Source: Cyanobacteria bacterium RUI128 (GTDB lineage Bacteria; Cyanobacteriota; Vampirovibrionia; Gastranaerophilales; Gastranaerophilaceae). Taken from it: DNA of 64,000 nt. The stretch spans positions 1-64,000 of the forward strand of contig JAILHQ010000034.1 of NCBI GenBank assembly GCA_024695725.1, written 5' to 3'. Below, in pieces: positions 15,980-25,370 of the stretch. Each line of letters opens with the position of its first letter. Position 1 is the stretch's first letter. The notes beneath the pieces are model-generated. The model made no database searches. It was not told the origin of the DNA and was given only the letters and a program-made list of their open reading frames with translations. The position numbers were made by a program, and so were the translations under genes.

Positions 15980-16477
15980 ATGGCAAATATATTAGTGGCG
16001 TATTTTTCAGCCAGCGGTGTTACAAGAGAGGTCGGAATCAACCTGTCTGAGGCAATCGGGGCAGATACTTATGAAATAAAACCGGTTCAGCCGTACACAA
16101 CTGCCGACTTGAACTGGATGGATAAAAATTCGCGCAGTTCAGTTGAAATGAAAGATTTTGGTTCAAGACCTGAAATCGTTGATACAGACGTTAAAATTGA
16201 AGATTATGACATAATATTTCTGGGATTTCCGATCTGGTGGTATGTGGCTCCTACAATAATAAATACGTTTTTGGAAAAATATGATTTTTCAGATAAAAGA
16301 ATTGTTTTGTTCGCAACTTCGGGCGGAAGCGGGTTTGGTAAAACTTTAGATAATATAAGAGTGAGTGTTTCCGAGTCTGCGGAAGTCATCGAAGGCGGCA
16401 TTTTAAATCACAGCCCGAGTGTTCAACAACTAAAACAGTGGGCTGAACAATATATTCAGATGACAATAAAACCATGA
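15980..16477 (+). CDS. Flavodoxin-like protein
   Basis: 165 residues, flavodoxin fold: [13 protein letters not shown] as the FMN phosphate loop (degenerate T/S-x-T-G-x-T), [15 protein letters not shown] and the third flavin loop [10 protein letters not shown]. It belongs to the short flavodoxin group often annotated as flavodoxin or NAD(P)H-dependent reductase-like. It is the first gene of a likely operon with diaminopimelate dehydrogenase 11 bases downstream, though a functional link is not obvious. Good ribosome binding site GAGGGGG. Confidence 0.85.
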   Translation: MANILVAYFSASGVTREVGINLSEAIGADTYEIKPVQPYTTADLNWMDKNSRSSVEMKDFGSRPEIVDTDVKIEDYDIIFLGFPIWWYVAPTIINTFLEKYDFSDKRIVLFATSGGSGFGKTLDNIRVSVSESAEVIEGGILNHSPSVQQLKQWAEQYIQMTIKP

Positions 16478-16488
16478 GGGAAATTATT

Positions 16489-17460
16489 ATGAGAATAGGT
16501 ATTTTAGGTTACGGGAACCTTGGCAGAGGGGTTGAATTTGCCGTGAAGCAAAACCCTGATATGGAGCTTGTTGCCGTATTTACAAGACGTGCTCCGGAAA
16601 CTGTAAAAATAAATTCCGATGCAAAAGTCGTGAACGTATCGGAAATTGAAAGCTGGAAAGACAAAATTGATGTTCTGATTTTGTGCGGCGGAAGTGCAAC
16701 AGATTTGCCTGAGCAGACTCCGAAATATGCAAAAATGTTCAATGTAATCGATAGTTTTGACACTCACGCAAAAATACCTGAACATTTTGCTAATGTTGAT
16801 AAATCTGCAAAAGAAAACGGAAATATTGCAATCATTTCTGTTGGCTGGGATCCGGGTTTGTTCTCACTCAACAGAATGTATGCAAACGCAATTTTGCCTG
16901 AGGGAAACGACTATACCTTCTGGGGCAAGGGTATTAGTCAGGGACATTCTGATGCTATAAGAAGAATTGAAGGGGTAAAAAATGCTAAACAGTACACCAT
17001 CCCTGTTGAAAAGGCGCTGGCATCGGTTAAGAACTGTGAAAACCCTGTTTTGACAACCAGAGAAAAACATACAAGAGAATGTTTCGTTGTGGCGGAAGAA
17101 GGTGCAGATTTAGCACGTATTGAAAACGAAATTAAGACAATGCCTAATTATTTTGCAGATTATGACACAACGGTTCATTTCATAACAGAAGAAGAATTGC
17201 AGGCTAATCACGGCGGTATTCCGCACGGCGGGTTTGTAATAAGAACGGGCAAAACAGGAAACGGAAATAATCACGTTATAGAGTACAGTCTGAAACTTGA
17301 TTCTAACCCTGAGTTCACATCAAGTGTTCTTATTGCTTATGCCAGAGCGGCTTACAAATTGCACAAGGAAGGTGTGTCAGGCTGCAAGACGGTATTTGAT
17401 ATTGCACCTGCATATCTGAGTCCGAAGTCAGGGGAAGAATTAAGAAAATCTATGCTATAA
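16489..17460 (+). CDS. ddh: meso-Diaminopimelate D-dehydrogenase
   Basis: About 323 residues, the usual length. N-terminal Rossmann motif GILGYGNLGRGVE, then CGGSATDLPEQTP, a conserved DSFDTHAKIP block, SVGWDPGLFSLNRM and GKGISQGHSDAIRRI, all typical of Ddh. It catalyses NADPH-dependent amination of tetrahydrodipicolinate to meso-diaminopimelate in one step, feeding lysine and peptidoglycan synthesis. Start ATG 16489 (GAGGGAAATT upstream) is preferred to ATG 16474. Last in the flavodoxin operon. Confidence 0.93.
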   Translation: MRIGILGYGNLGRGVEFAVKQNPDMELVAVFTRRAPETVKINSDAKVVNVSEIESWKDKIDVLILCGGSATDLPEQTPKYAKMFNVIDSFDTHAKIPEHFANVDKSAKENGNIAIISVGWDPGLFSLNRMYANAILPEGNDYTFWGKGISQGHSDAIRRIEGVKNAKQYTIPVEKALASVKNCENPVLTTREKHTRECFVVAEEGADLARIENEIKTMPNYFADYDTTVHFITEEELQANHGGIPHGGFVIRTGKTGNGNNHVIEYSLKLDSNPEFTSSVLIAYARAAYKLHKEGVSGCKTVFDIAPAYLSPKSGEELRKSML

Positions 17461-17467
17461 TCATTGT

Positions 17468-17899
17468 ATGCGTATCAGTCTTGCAAAACCAGAACCAATA
17501 CCGGACATATTGTTCTATGAACCTGTCAAAAACTGCTATCGTATGATAGATATGAAACGTGGAGTTATGACGGGAGAAATGTCTGTTTGTTGTCGTAAAG
17601 ACTTAGTTATTGAAAGTTTAAATATAGTAAAAAATGAACGCAGAAAAGGTTATGGTACTAAGTTTCTTGATTTCGCGAAAAACTTGAGCAGGCGGCTCGG
17701 TTATGATGGCGATATGCGTTTGATGGCAGCCGCAACCGCAGGCGGAGAGTCTGTCCCTCCACACGTTTTTTACAGAAAATATGGTTTTGACAGTAATAAT
17801 AAAGCAGTATTAGAGCGTATTGATAATTCGATTAAAACAGGAGAAAAGCTGGATATTGAATCAGCACCTCCTGTATATATGTACTATGTAGCTAAATAG
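17468..17899 (+). CDS. GNAT-family acetyltransferase-like protein
   Basis: 143 residues. The acetyl-CoA pyrophosphate loop is visible as NERRKGYGTKFLDFA (about 57-71), followed by a helix and a FYRKYGFD-type strand (about 98-105), the usual GNAT signature order. Substrate unknown. TGCTATAAT ends 6 bases before ATG 17468 and lies inside the end of ddh; no Shine-Dalgarno, so a leaderless transcript is likely. Overlaps the leader of the next gene. Confidence 0.75.
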   Translation: MRISLAKPEPIPDILFYEPVKNCYRMIDMKRGVMTGEMSVCCRKDLVIESLNIVKNERRKGYGTKFLDFAKNLSRRLGYDGDMRLMAAATAGGESVPPHVFYRKYGFDSNNKAVLERIDNSIKTGEKLDIESAPPVYMYYVAK

Positions 17900-17907
17900 A
17901 GGTGTTT

Positions 17908-18975
17908 ATGAGTAAAATTTCATTATTATTTTTAGTAGTATTTGGTGTTCTCTTATTGGGGATGTCTGCAATGGCGTGCAATTTTAGATTTTTCCACAAA
18001 TCTCAGTCACAAAAATCTGTTAAATGTACGGAATTTGAAATATTGCCTACCATGGATACTGAGTCGAATGCAAAGAATCAGGTTTGGGTGGGTACTTTAC
18101 AGCTTGTGTGGAACGATTTAATCGACGAAGTTATTCATCATCCGATAGAATTTGTCGGGGGGAAATCTGTTGCTGCAGAAAACCTTAACAAAAGAGAATT
18201 TTCTGCTGACGATCTGAACGATTCATCTTATTACAAGAAAGTTGGGTTGGTTTCGGAAGATTTAAAGAAAGAAATAGAAAAGGCCATAAAAAAGAAATTT
18301 AACGAAACAAGCGATGTCTTAGGTTCTGTGGACTGGACACCAGAGCCTGAAAAATACCTGCTATATGCAATACTGAAGAAAGATTTTGAGTATATTCAGC
18401 CGTTTAGTAAAATGCCTGACGGAAAGTTTAATGGCAGTGATGGTAATGTGAAATTCTTTGGTATAAACAATGAGTCTGACAGCAGTTTGAGAAATACGGT
18501 TACGGTTCTATTCTATAACGGGGCTGATGATTTTGCTGTCAGCCTGAAATCAAAACAGGGTGATACCGTATATTTGTACAGAACCGATGATGTTAAAACC
18601 CTAGATAAGTTATATAAAGATATGAAGGATAAACAAAATTCGTATGAGGGCAAAAAATGGCTTACAAAGAAGGATGAATTTAAAGCACCTATGCTGGATT
18701 TCAAAAGGGAAAAATCATTCAAGGAACTGTGCAGAGTAATTAAAAATTCCCCGTTTATGATTACCCAGGCTTTAGAAACTATTCAGTTTAAAATGGACGA
18801 GGTTGGTGTGAAACTGAAATCGGAAGCTGTGATTGTAGTTGCGCTGACTAGTGCTCTGCCTGACAGAGAGGAACCGAGATATTTCAATTTTGACAGCAGA
18901 TATGTAATCTTCCTTGAAGAAAAGGATAAACCATATTTCGGAATGAAGATAGAAGATGTAAAACCGTTGCAATAA
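17908..18975 (+). CDS. Exported, probably lipoprotein; weak serpin-like end
   Basis: About 355 residues. Hydrophobic signal followed by SAMAC (Cys about 25), a plausible lipobox, then a basic linker. The mature part is soluble. The C-terminus (IQFKMDEVGVKLKSEA and the last 25 residues, ending in YFGMKIEDVKPLQ) faintly recalls the hinge and final strands of serpins, but the rest does not, so I leave it unassigned. AGAGGTG overlaps the stop region of the GNAT gene; ATG 17908 is chosen over GTG 17902. Followed by a strong terminator. Confidence 0.6.
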   Translation: MSKISLLFLVVFGVLLLGMSAMACNFRFFHKSQSQKSVKCTEFEILPTMDTESNAKNQVWVGTLQLVWNDLIDEVIHHPIEFVGGKSVAAENLNKREFSADDLNDSSYYKKVGLVSEDLKKEIEKAIKKKFNETSDVLGSVDWTPEPEKYLLYAILKKDFEYIQPFSKMPDGKFNGSDGNVKFFGINNESDSSLRNTVTVLFYNGADDFAVSLKSKQGDTVYLYRTDDVKTLDKLYKDMKDKQNSYEGKKWLTKKDEFKAPMLDFKREKSFKELCRVIKNSPFMITQALETIQFKMDEVGVKLKSEAVIVVALTSALPDREEPRYFNFDSRYVIFLEEKDKPYFGMKIEDVKPLQ

Positions 18976-18976
18976 C

Positions 18977-19010
18977 AAAAAAGACCGGCTAAATCAGTCG
19001 GTCTTTTTTT
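18977..19010. terminator. Bidirectional terminator
   Basis: AAAAAAGACCGGCT / AGTCGGTCTTTTTT hairpin between the exported protein gene and rpmH, which converge; A-run and T-run flanks suit both directions. Confidence 0.85.
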
Positions 19011-19030
19011 TGTTAATCTTAAATCAAAAA

Positions 19031-19183
19031 TTAAGCTCTTGTTTTAGCTTCAATAGCAAGTTTATGTCTGCCTTTAGCACGACGTCTGTTGATAACTTCC
19101 TGTCCGCCCGGAGTAGCCATTCTTGCTCTGAAACCGCTGACTTTTTGTCTTTTTGCTTTTGTTCCTTCTAGTGTACGTTTCAT
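19031..19183 (-). CDS. rpmH: 50S ribosomal protein L34
   Basis: 50-residue basic protein, too short for many size filters. It begins [18 protein letters not shown], continues [20 protein letters not shown] and ends [12 protein letters not shown], which is the full L34 signature. It is a structural protein of the large ribosomal subunit. In most bacteria rpmH precedes rnpA near dnaA; here no rnpA follows, and the next genes are unrelated. Divergent from proC, with the two promoters in about 100 bases. Confidence 0.95.
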   Translation of the reverse strand: MKRTLEGTKAKRQKVSGFRARMATPGGQEVINRRRAKGRHKLAIEAKTRA

Positions 19184-19284
19184 TTTCTTATTCCTTTATT
19201 TTAATTATGTTTTTTGCTATTTTACTGCTATACTGGTATATGTTATACAAAACAAGGTTAATAGTCAACAAAAGGTTAAATATT

Positions 19285-20094
19285 ATGAACAAAAAATTAT
19301 TAGGATTTATAGGCTGCGGTAAGATGGCAAGTGCAATTATAGGCGGGGTGTTGTCATCGGGATTTGCACAAAATGAAAATATACAGGCTTCAGAAAGAAG
19401 TGAAGAACACGCAAAATCAAAAAGTGAAGAGTTAGGTATCGACGTAATAACGGATAATATAAAACTTGTTGAAACATCAAGAGTCGTATTTATTGCAACA
19501 ACACCGAATTTTGCTGAAGATGTACTGAAAGAGATAAAAGATTATATTACAAATGACCACCTTATTGTTTCTATTTGTGCGGGTGTTACTACAAAATTTA
19601 TTGAATCTATAATTGGTGAGGATAAACGTGTCGTAAGGGTAATGCCAAATACCCCGGCGCTTGTTTTAGAGGGTATGAGCGGGGTTTGCAAAGGTAAACA
19701 CGCGTGGGCAAATGATGTTCAATTTGTTCTTGATTTACTCTCTAATATCGGAGAAGCAATAGAGGTTACGGAAGACCAAATGGATATAGTAACAGCTATA
19801 TCAGGTTCAGGCCCTGCTTTTTATTATAAAGTTATTAACGAAATTGCAAGAGCAGGCGAAAAGTTAGGGTTAGAATACAAAAAGGCGCTTACCCTGAGTA
19901 TTCAGACAGCAATAGGTTCTGCTAAGATGTTATTAAACAGTAACAAATCAGCAGAAGATTTAATCGCAAGTGTTGCAACAAAAGGCGGCTGCACACGTGT
20001 CGGAGTTGACTATATGGACGAAGCTGATACATCAGATATCTTCTATAACCTTATAGACAAAACGGCTAAAAAAGCTAACTCTTTGGGAAAATAA
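19285..20094 (+). CDS. proC: Pyrroline-5-carboxylate reductase
   Basis: 269 residues, normal length. Rossmann motif GFIGCGKMASAIIGG, NADP-loop region, VRVMPNTPALVLEGM, the ISGSGPAFYY helix and the C-terminal ATKGGCTRVGVDYM dimer motif (usually SPGGTT; here KGGCT). It catalyses the last step of proline synthesis, P5C to proline with NAD(P)H. ATG 19285 with AAAGG upstream is chosen; a longer upstream frame is hydrophobic and not part of the enzyme. Convergent with the peptidase gene by 1 base. Confidence 0.93.
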   Translation: MNKKLLGFIGCGKMASAIIGGVLSSGFAQNENIQASERSEEHAKSKSEELGIDVITDNIKLVETSRVVFIATTPNFAEDVLKEIKDYITNDHLIVSICAGVTTKFIESIIGEDKRVVRVMPNTPALVLEGMSGVCKGKHAWANDVQFVLDLLSNIGEAIEVTEDQMDIVTAISGSGPAFYYKVINEIARAGEKLGLEYKKALTLSIQTAIGSAKMLLNSNKSAEDLIASVATKGGCTRVGVDYMDEADTSDIFYNLIDKTAKKANSLGK

Positions 20095-20095
20095 T

Positions 20096-21826
20096 CTAGC
20101 TGTTCAGGGTTTCACAAAGTGCTTTGCTTGAAAGAGGTTCGCCCGTGAACTGCTTGATTAAATCGTTTTCTTCGATACTTCTGCCGTATCTGAAAAGATT
20201 TTTATTCAGGTATTCTGCCGTATTTTTGTTCTCGGTCAGGTTGCCTAATTTGTCGTGTAAATGGTTATACATCTGTGCTTTAATCAGGTTTGCCCTGAAA
20301 TAGTTTTGATAATATCCCGGGTGTGAAAGATAATGCGGAATTGTTGCCCACTCATTATTTAATTCTTCGTTTTCGTTTGCACCGGTGTACTTAACCTTCA
20401 AATCGTGCCAAAGCTGCGGCAGGTTCTGATCAGGGTTTTCGTACATTGATTTTTCAAAACCGATAATCAGCATACTGCGGTTGATGAATTTTGCTTCCGA
20501 TTTTTTGAAATCAGCTTTAAACTTATCTAAAACCTCATCTGGAACAACACCTTTTAAAATATCTTCTTTCTGTTGTAAATCGCCCATCATCATAGCAACA
20601 GCCTCTGTCATAGCAGGAGTTGTTCCCCTATCCAGATAAGGAAGTTTTGTATCTATACCCAGGTTATAAATACAGTGGCCTAATTCGTGGCAGAGGGTAT
20701 CTATACTGTTTGAATCGTTTGTGAGGTTTGCCAAAATTCTTGAATCTTCCCCTGCTTTTATTTCAAAACAGAAACCGTGGGTATTTTTGTTCTTTCTAGG
20801 GAACAAGTCTAACGTAATAGGCATTTTATCTACATTATAGCCCATACCTCGGTATGCTTTTTTAGAGATATCTACAACCTGTTCTTTGTCTTTAAGAGCA
20901 TCATTTATGCCTTTTGTAGGGTTGTTCTCAAGCAAGAGCCCGTAGTGGTGTGCTTTTAAATCTTCAGGTTTGATTCCGTATTCGTCAGCAAGTTCTTTTT
21001 TGTTTTCTGCCTGAAGTTTTGTGTTCACCCCTTTAGCGTTTGTGTAAACTTCATCAAGAAGTCCCTGCAGATAGTCTGCATCAACATCATAAACTTCTTT
21101 CAGAGTATATTCAAAATAGTTCTTATACCCTTTTGACTGTGCGAATTTGTTTCTCAGTTTTACAAATTCGACCATATCGTCAGCTATCAAATCTCCGCCT
21201 TCAACCCTTGCGTCATAAGCTTTTTTACGCAAATCTACATTCTTTTCAGTTTGCAATAACTTGCTTATTTCTGCTTTAGATGTTTCTTTTCCGTCTATTT
21301 TCGGAACGTATGAGTTGTATTTTGCAGCGATTTCATTTTCTTTGTTTCTCAGCGCTTTTTTAAGTTCTCCTGCGTTTAACTCTTCATCAAAATCTCTGGT
21401 TAAATCTTTAAGCTGTTTGTTTAAATGTTTATTTTTAAGCCCGTCTTTCGATAAGGACTGAAGTTTATCAAACATTTCTTCGTTCTTGTACATATCAAAA
21501 ACCTCTTCTTGCAGGGTTTGATATGTGGTCATATTTTCGTCAGTGCTGTTGATATAAAAATCCCAGCAGGCAATTTCAGCTTTATGTGCTTTTGGTTCCA
21601 GTTCTTTACAAAAACCGTCTCTTAACTTTAAATATTCTTTTTCTCTCATCTTATCCGTCACCTTTTTCTTTTGTGTTTCAATAATACCACATTTTGCGTT
21701 GGCACGATAGTTCTCAGGTGTCGGGGTTGCTAATTTATCTGTATTAAACCCTGAGTCCTGAAGGCTTTTCTCTTTTTTTGCTGATGTAAAATGCTGTACG
21801 CTGATGTTGTTAAACGAAATCTTCAT
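20096..21826 (-). CDS. Zinc metallopeptidase, M2/M3-like gluzincin
   Basis: About 576 residues, almost all helical. Zinc motif HELGH (about 377-381) with third ligand in TPAMTEAVAMMMG (about 404), the spacing of M2/M3 peptidases (ACE-like, oligoendopeptidase-like). Short helical residues before it (FCFEIKAGEDSRILAN) match the substrate-cleft strand. N-terminus MKISFNNISVQHFTSAKK carries the short F-T motif and no signal peptide. ATG 21826 is chosen for this leader, with no clear Shine-Dalgarno; a start at 21883 cannot be excluded. Probably cleaves oligopeptides; location unknown. Confidence 0.85.
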   Translation of the reverse strand: MKISFNNISVQHFTSAKKEKSLQDSGFNTDKLATPTPENYRANAKCGIIETQKKKVTDKMREKEYLKLRDGFCKELEPKAHKAEIACWDFYINSTDENMTTYQTLQEEVFDMYKNEEMFDKLQSLSKDGLKNKHLNKQLKDLTRDFDEELNAGELKKALRNKENEIAAKYNSYVPKIDGKETSKAEISKLLQTEKNVDLRKKAYDARVEGGDLIADDMVEFVKLRNKFAQSKGYKNYFEYTLKEVYDVDADYLQGLLDEVYTNAKGVNTKLQAENKKELADEYGIKPEDLKAHHYGLLLENNPTKGINDALKDKEQVVDISKKAYRGMGYNVDKMPITLDLFPRKNKNTHGFCFEIKAGEDSRILANLTNDSNSIDTLCHELGHCIYNLGIDTKLPYLDRGTTPAMTEAVAMMMGDLQQKEDILKGVVPDEVLDKFKADFKKSEAKFINRSMLIIGFEKSMYENPDQNLPQLWHDLKVKYTGANENEELNNEWATIPHYLSHPGYYQNYFRANLIKAQMYNHLHDKLGNLTENKNTAEYLNKNLFRYGRSIEENDLIKQFTGEPLSSKALCETLNS

Positions 21827-22010
21827 ACTAAATATAACATTTCTAAAGATATAATTTGCCGTTTTGTTATATAAAATTTGCAATAACTCTTAAAAAATTT
21901 ACGTATTTCTTTACAAATATAGACTTTAATGCTTTATGTAATATAATAAGATGTACATTTTAGTATATTAGGGAATTGGAGGACAGTTTTAGGACTGTAT
22001 AATACAATAT

Positions 22011-22880
22011 ATGACGATACAAGAATGGTTTGATAAACGAAAAGAAGCACAAATCCAGCGCAGACAGATGGAAAATCGTGTTGATACCGAGGATTTTGCT
22101 GCTGAATTATGGACAAAATGTGTTCATTGTGAAGCTCAGATTACAAAGAAAGAATTAGAAGATAATATGATGGTATGTCCTATGTGTGACTACCACTTCA
22201 GAATAAACGCAAGAGAAAGAGTTCATCAGTTATTTGACAAGGACTCTTTTGAAGAATTGTTTGGGGAAATAAAACCTACCGATCCTCTGAATTTTACCGA
22301 TACGGTATCTTATGCCGAACGTCTGGAAAAAGCGAAAGCTAAAACAGGTTTGGATGAAGCAGTTATTACGGGTATCGGTACAATTGAGGGACACAAAGTT
22401 GCAACTGCCATTATGGATTTTGATTTTATGGGTGGTTCAATGGGTAGTGTAGTTGGTGAAAAAGTAACAAGAATCATTGAAGAAGCTATTAAAAGACGTT
22501 TACCCGTTTTGGCGATAACATCATCAGGCGGCGCAAGAATGCAGGAAAGTGCATTGAGTTTAATGCAGATGGCAAAAACTTCTTGTGCGGTATCAAGATT
22601 AGATGAAGCAGGTTTGTTATACATAAATCTTTTGACAGAGCCAACCTTCGGCGGTATAACAGCAAGTTTCGGAACTCTTGGTGATATTATCATTGCCGAA
22701 CAGGGTGCTAGAATCGGTTTTGCGGGACGTCGTGTTATTGAACAGACAATAAGACAAAAACTTCCTGCAGATTTCCAGACCGCAGAATATCTTCTTAAAT
22801 ACGGACAGGTAGATATAGTATCAAAACGTTCTGAATTAAGAAAAACTTTAGCGTCTATATTAGTCATGCATGAGGTGTAA
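22011..22880 (+). CDS. accD: Acetyl-CoA carboxylase carboxyltransferase, beta subunit
   Basis: 289 residues. N-terminal zinc ribbon with C37-x-x-C40 and C56-x-x-C59, then the crotonase-like carboxyltransferase core including AIMDFDFMGGSMGSVVGEK and SSGGARMQES. It forms the alpha2-beta2 enzyme with AccA that carboxylates acetyl-CoA to malonyl-CoA for fatty-acid synthesis. TATAAT at 21998-22003 ends 7 bases before ATG; GGAGG at 21977 is too far to serve, so the mRNA is likely leaderless. Adjacent accD-accA is also found in several other lineages. Confidence 0.96.
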   Translation: MTIQEWFDKRKEAQIQRRQMENRVDTEDFAAELWTKCVHCEAQITKKELEDNMMVCPMCDYHFRINARERVHQLFDKDSFEELFGEIKPTDPLNFTDTVSYAERLEKAKAKTGLDEAVITGIGTIEGHKVATAIMDFDFMGGSMGSVVGEKVTRIIEEAIKRRLPVLAITSSGGARMQESALSLMQMAKTSCAVSRLDEAGLLYINLLTEPTFGGITASFGTLGDIIIAEQGARIGFAGRRVIEQTIRQKLPADFQTAEYLLKYGQVDIVSKRSELRKTLASILVMHEV

Positions 22881-22885
22881 TCAAT

Positions 22886-23839
22886 ATGGTAGTATTAGAA
22901 TTTGAAAAACCTTTGATAGAAATACAGGAAAAAATAAAAGAATTAAAGAAAATCAGTTCGGAGTCAGGTATGGACTTAAATAAAGAAATTGAAACATTTG
23001 AACAACAGGCAAATGATTACAAAAAGGAATTATATTCGAATTTAAAGCCTTTCCAGAAATTACAAATCGCAAGACATCAGGAACGTCCTAATTTCTTGAA
23101 CTACACAAGACTTATTTGTGACGAGTTTATAGAAATGCACGGGGATAGAGAAGGTACTGATGACAGAGCTGTTATCGGTGGTTTGGCTAAAATCGGGGAC
23201 AAAAGGATAATGTTGATAGGTACCCAAAAGGGTAAATCAACAAAAGAAAATCTTGAATACAACTTCGGGATGCCCCAGCCGCAGGGCTACAGAAAGGCTC
23301 TCAGATTATTTAAACACGCAAACAAGTTTAATCTGCCTATCGTTACTCTTATTGATACACCGGGTGCATATCCGGGAATCAGTGCAGAAGAAACAGGACA
23401 GGGTGTTGCTATTGCAGTCAACCTGAGAGAAATGGCAAAGCTGAATGTTCCCGTTGTTGCAATAATTACAGGCGAAGGCTGCAGCGGCGGTGCGTTAGGA
23501 CTTGCTGTTGCAAACAAAGTGCTTATGCTTGAACACGCATATTATACGGTTATTTCTCCTGAAGGATGTGCATCTATTCTCTGGAGAGACGCTCAAAGAT
23601 ATCCTGAAGCTGCAGAAGCCTTAAAGATTACTTCTGACGATTTGACTGAACTCGGTATTGTTGACGGAGCTATAAAAGAACCTGTCGGTGGTGCTCACAC
23701 TTGTTATTCGGAAATGAGTCAGAATATGAAAGATGCAATTCTTAATGCACTTTCAGAGTTAGAAGGAATGTCTGCTGAAGAGTTGAGAAACCAACGCTAT
23801 GATAAATTCAGAGCGATGGGACAATTTATTGTTGAATAA
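22886..23839 (+). CDS. accA: Acetyl-CoA carboxylase carboxyltransferase, alpha subunit
   Basis: 317 residues, standard length. N-terminal coiled coil (about 1-60), then the carboxyltransferase core with GMPQPQGYRKALRL, TLIDTPGAYPG and GEGCSGGALG for oxyanion and CoA binding. Partner of AccD in the malonyl-CoA-forming carboxyltransferase. It starts 5 bases after accD with GAGGTG overlapping the accD end, so the two are translated from one message in near-equal amounts. Confidence 0.96.
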   Translation: MVVLEFEKPLIEIQEKIKELKKISSESGMDLNKEIETFEQQANDYKKELYSNLKPFQKLQIARHQERPNFLNYTRLICDEFIEMHGDREGTDDRAVIGGLAKIGDKRIMLIGTQKGKSTKENLEYNFGMPQPQGYRKALRLFKHANKFNLPIVTLIDTPGAYPGISAEETGQGVAIAVNLREMAKLNVPVVAIITGEGCSGGALGLAVANKVLMLEHAYYTVISPEGCASILWRDAQRYPEAAEALKITSDDLTELGIVDGAIKEPVGGAHTCYSEMSQNMKDAILNALSELEGMSAEELRNQRYDKFRAMGQFIVE

Positions 23840-23872
23840 AAATTAATAATAAACTAATTGTGTACCTGGCGG

Positions 23873-24022
23873 TTATTTTGAGTTAACAGTCAGGTATACT
23901 TTTGCAAGCAGACCGTTTCTGTTTTCTTTAAATTCTATCTTTTTAACCGTTTCGGGTGCTTTAACTTCACAACCTTCCGGTTGGTAGTTAATCAAATAAC
24001 GCATAAATTCCTTACTAAACAT
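23873..24022 (-). CDS. Small protein, unknown (49 residues)
   Basis: Reads MFSKEFMRYLINYQP..., then alternating Lys/Glu and hydrophobic residues to ...LLAKVYLTVNSK. AGGAG lies 11 bases before ATG 24022. Composition looks coding (no low-complexity) but no family is recognised. It faces accA and is divergent from the DUF151 nuclease gene. Below usual size cut-offs. Confidence 0.5.
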   Translation of the reverse strand: MFSKEFMRYLINYQPEGCEVKAPETVKKIEFKENRNGLLAKVYLTVNSK

Positions 24023-24157
24023 AAAATAAATAACTCCTGTACACTAACTTACTCTTATATAAAGTTTTTTTTCTCATGACATTTGCCATATTTTGAACAA
24101 ATGTAAAGGTTTTGTACATGAAAAAAATATAAAAAATGTGTTTACAAAACATATTTA

Positions 24158-24166
24158 TGGTATAAT
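24158..24166 (+). promoter_or_regulatory. Extended -10 promoter
   Basis: TGGTATAAT at 24158-24166, about 46 bases before ATG 24212; TTTACA at 24141 is closer than an ideal -35. Confidence 0.65.
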
Positions 24167-24211
24167 CGTTGAGTAAAGTACTTTTTATAAAGACTTAGGG
24201 ATAATATATAA

Positions 24212-24718
24212 ATGATTGAAATGAAAGTTATGGGTATTGCCTTAGACACCAGGTCGGGTTCTCCGATTGTTGTCCTTCATGATTTGGACAACAGGCGTGC
24301 GCTGCCAATATGGATAGGTTCTGCAGAGGCAAGTGCCATCATAAGAAAAATTGAAAAACTTTCAGTTTCACGCCCTATGACACACGATTTAATCGTTGAT
24401 ATTGTTGATAAAACAGGTTTTTCTGTTTCAAAAATCGAGATTAATGATGTGGAAAAAGAAACTTATTATGCAACTATTTTCCTGACAGACGGGGATAAGG
24501 AAATTGTTATTGATTCAAGACCGTCTGATGCGATTGCAGTTGCTATGAGAGCTAAAGCTCCTATCTTTGTTACCGCGAATGTTCTTATGAACGGGGCAGT
24601 TTCAACCGATTCTGCAAAAGACGAAGAAGAGGCTGAGGAATTTAAAGACTTTATTCAAAGCATAAAACCGTCTGATTTCGAAAAGTTAATCGATAAACAC
24701 AGCGAATCAGACCAATAA
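24212..24718 (+). CDS. Bifunctional nuclease family protein (DUF151/BFN)
   Basis: 168 residues. The DUF151 core is clear: ALPIWIGSAEASAI, the RPMTHDLI block and IDSRPSDAIAVAMRAKAPIF. Members act on RNA and DNA in plants or are linked to stress and metabolism in bacteria; the bacterial role is poorly defined. The acidic C-tail (DEEEAEEF) is typical. AGGGAT precedes ATG. Followed by a long-loop terminator shared with the convergent HTH gene. Confidence 0.9.
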   Translation: MIEMKVMGIALDTRSGSPIVVLHDLDNRRALPIWIGSAEASAIIRKIEKLSVSRPMTHDLIVDIVDKTGFSVSKIEINDVEKETYYATIFLTDGDKEIVIDSRPSDAIAVAMRAKAPIFVTANVLMNGAVSTDSAKDEEEAEEFKDFIQSIKPSDFEKLIDKHSESDQ

Positions 24719-24726
24719 GGGTTTTT

Positions 24727-24800
24727 AGATGCCGGACTAAATACATAACATATATTATCTAATTTCTTTAATTTACCCTTCCGGCATCTTTTATTTTTTT
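24727..24800 (+). terminator. Long-loop terminator
   Basis: AGATGCCGGA (24727-24736) / TCCGGCATCT (24780-24789) with a 43-base AT-rich loop, then a T-rich run. The loop is unusually long for an intrinsic terminator. Confidence 0.65.
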
Positions 24801-24815
24801 ATTTTTTTATCGGTG

Positions 24816-25370
24816 TTATTTTGTAGTGTATTTGTATGCGCAGTCGAGCATTTCATCAACAAGCTCGGAGTTTGTATAGATGTTCATTCCGCCGTTTTCA
24901 AGTACCTGTTTAAATCTGTGCTGCCAGATGTCAAAAGTTTCTTCTTTTGTTAACCCGATTACATTACCTATAAAATTGAGTTCGGAATAGTCAATCGGAA
25001 CGGGAAGGGCGCCTCTGAGCATATCAACGATATCAAGTCGTTTGTTGCGCGGGAATGATTTTAGAAAATTGACAACAGACATTTTTTTTGATCTCAGAAT
25101 GGATTTTATTTTGTTTATAGTCGAATCAATGATAACGGGTTCCTGAGGGAGCCTGTATTCCTCAAATTCTTCCGGTTCAACTTCCATAACTGTTGCTATT
25201 CTTTCGAGTGTGGTGCTTCTTGTTGAGAACGGAATGGTGTTATCTATCAGGTTATAGACATAGGATAAAGTAACCCCTATCATTTGTGCAAAATCTTTTT
25301 TGTGCAATTCTGTTTTATTCAGGAAATCAGCCAGTTTTTCAGAGCTTTTTATACTTGTTTTTTCTTTCAT
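24816..25370 (-). CDS. XRE-family helix-turn-helix regulator
   Basis: 184 residues. Residues about 10-65 form an XRE HTH (LADFLNKTELHKKDFAQMIG, then TLSYVYNLIDN), followed by a linker and a second, diverged helical region (about 85-170). Probable DNA-binding regulator of unknown targets. AAAGGA lies before ATG. A possible 43-residue ORF upstream overlaps this start by an ATGA junction. Nearby targets could include the small exported proteins beyond 25541, but no operator was identified. Confidence 0.8.
   Translation of the reverse strand: MKEKTSIKSSEKLADFLNKTELHKKDFAQMIGVTLSYVYNLIDNTIPFSTRSTTLERIATVMEVEPEEFEEYRLPQEPVIIDSTINKIKSILRSKKMSVVNFLKSFPRNKRLDIVDMLRGALPVPIDYSELNFIGNVIGLTKEETFDIWQHRFKQVLENGGMNIYTNSELVDEMLDCAYKYTTK

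Noticed and set aside
17908..18975. Serpin annotation
   Set aside because: Only the last 60-70 residues weakly resemble serpin strands; the conserved N-terminal core motifs are absent.
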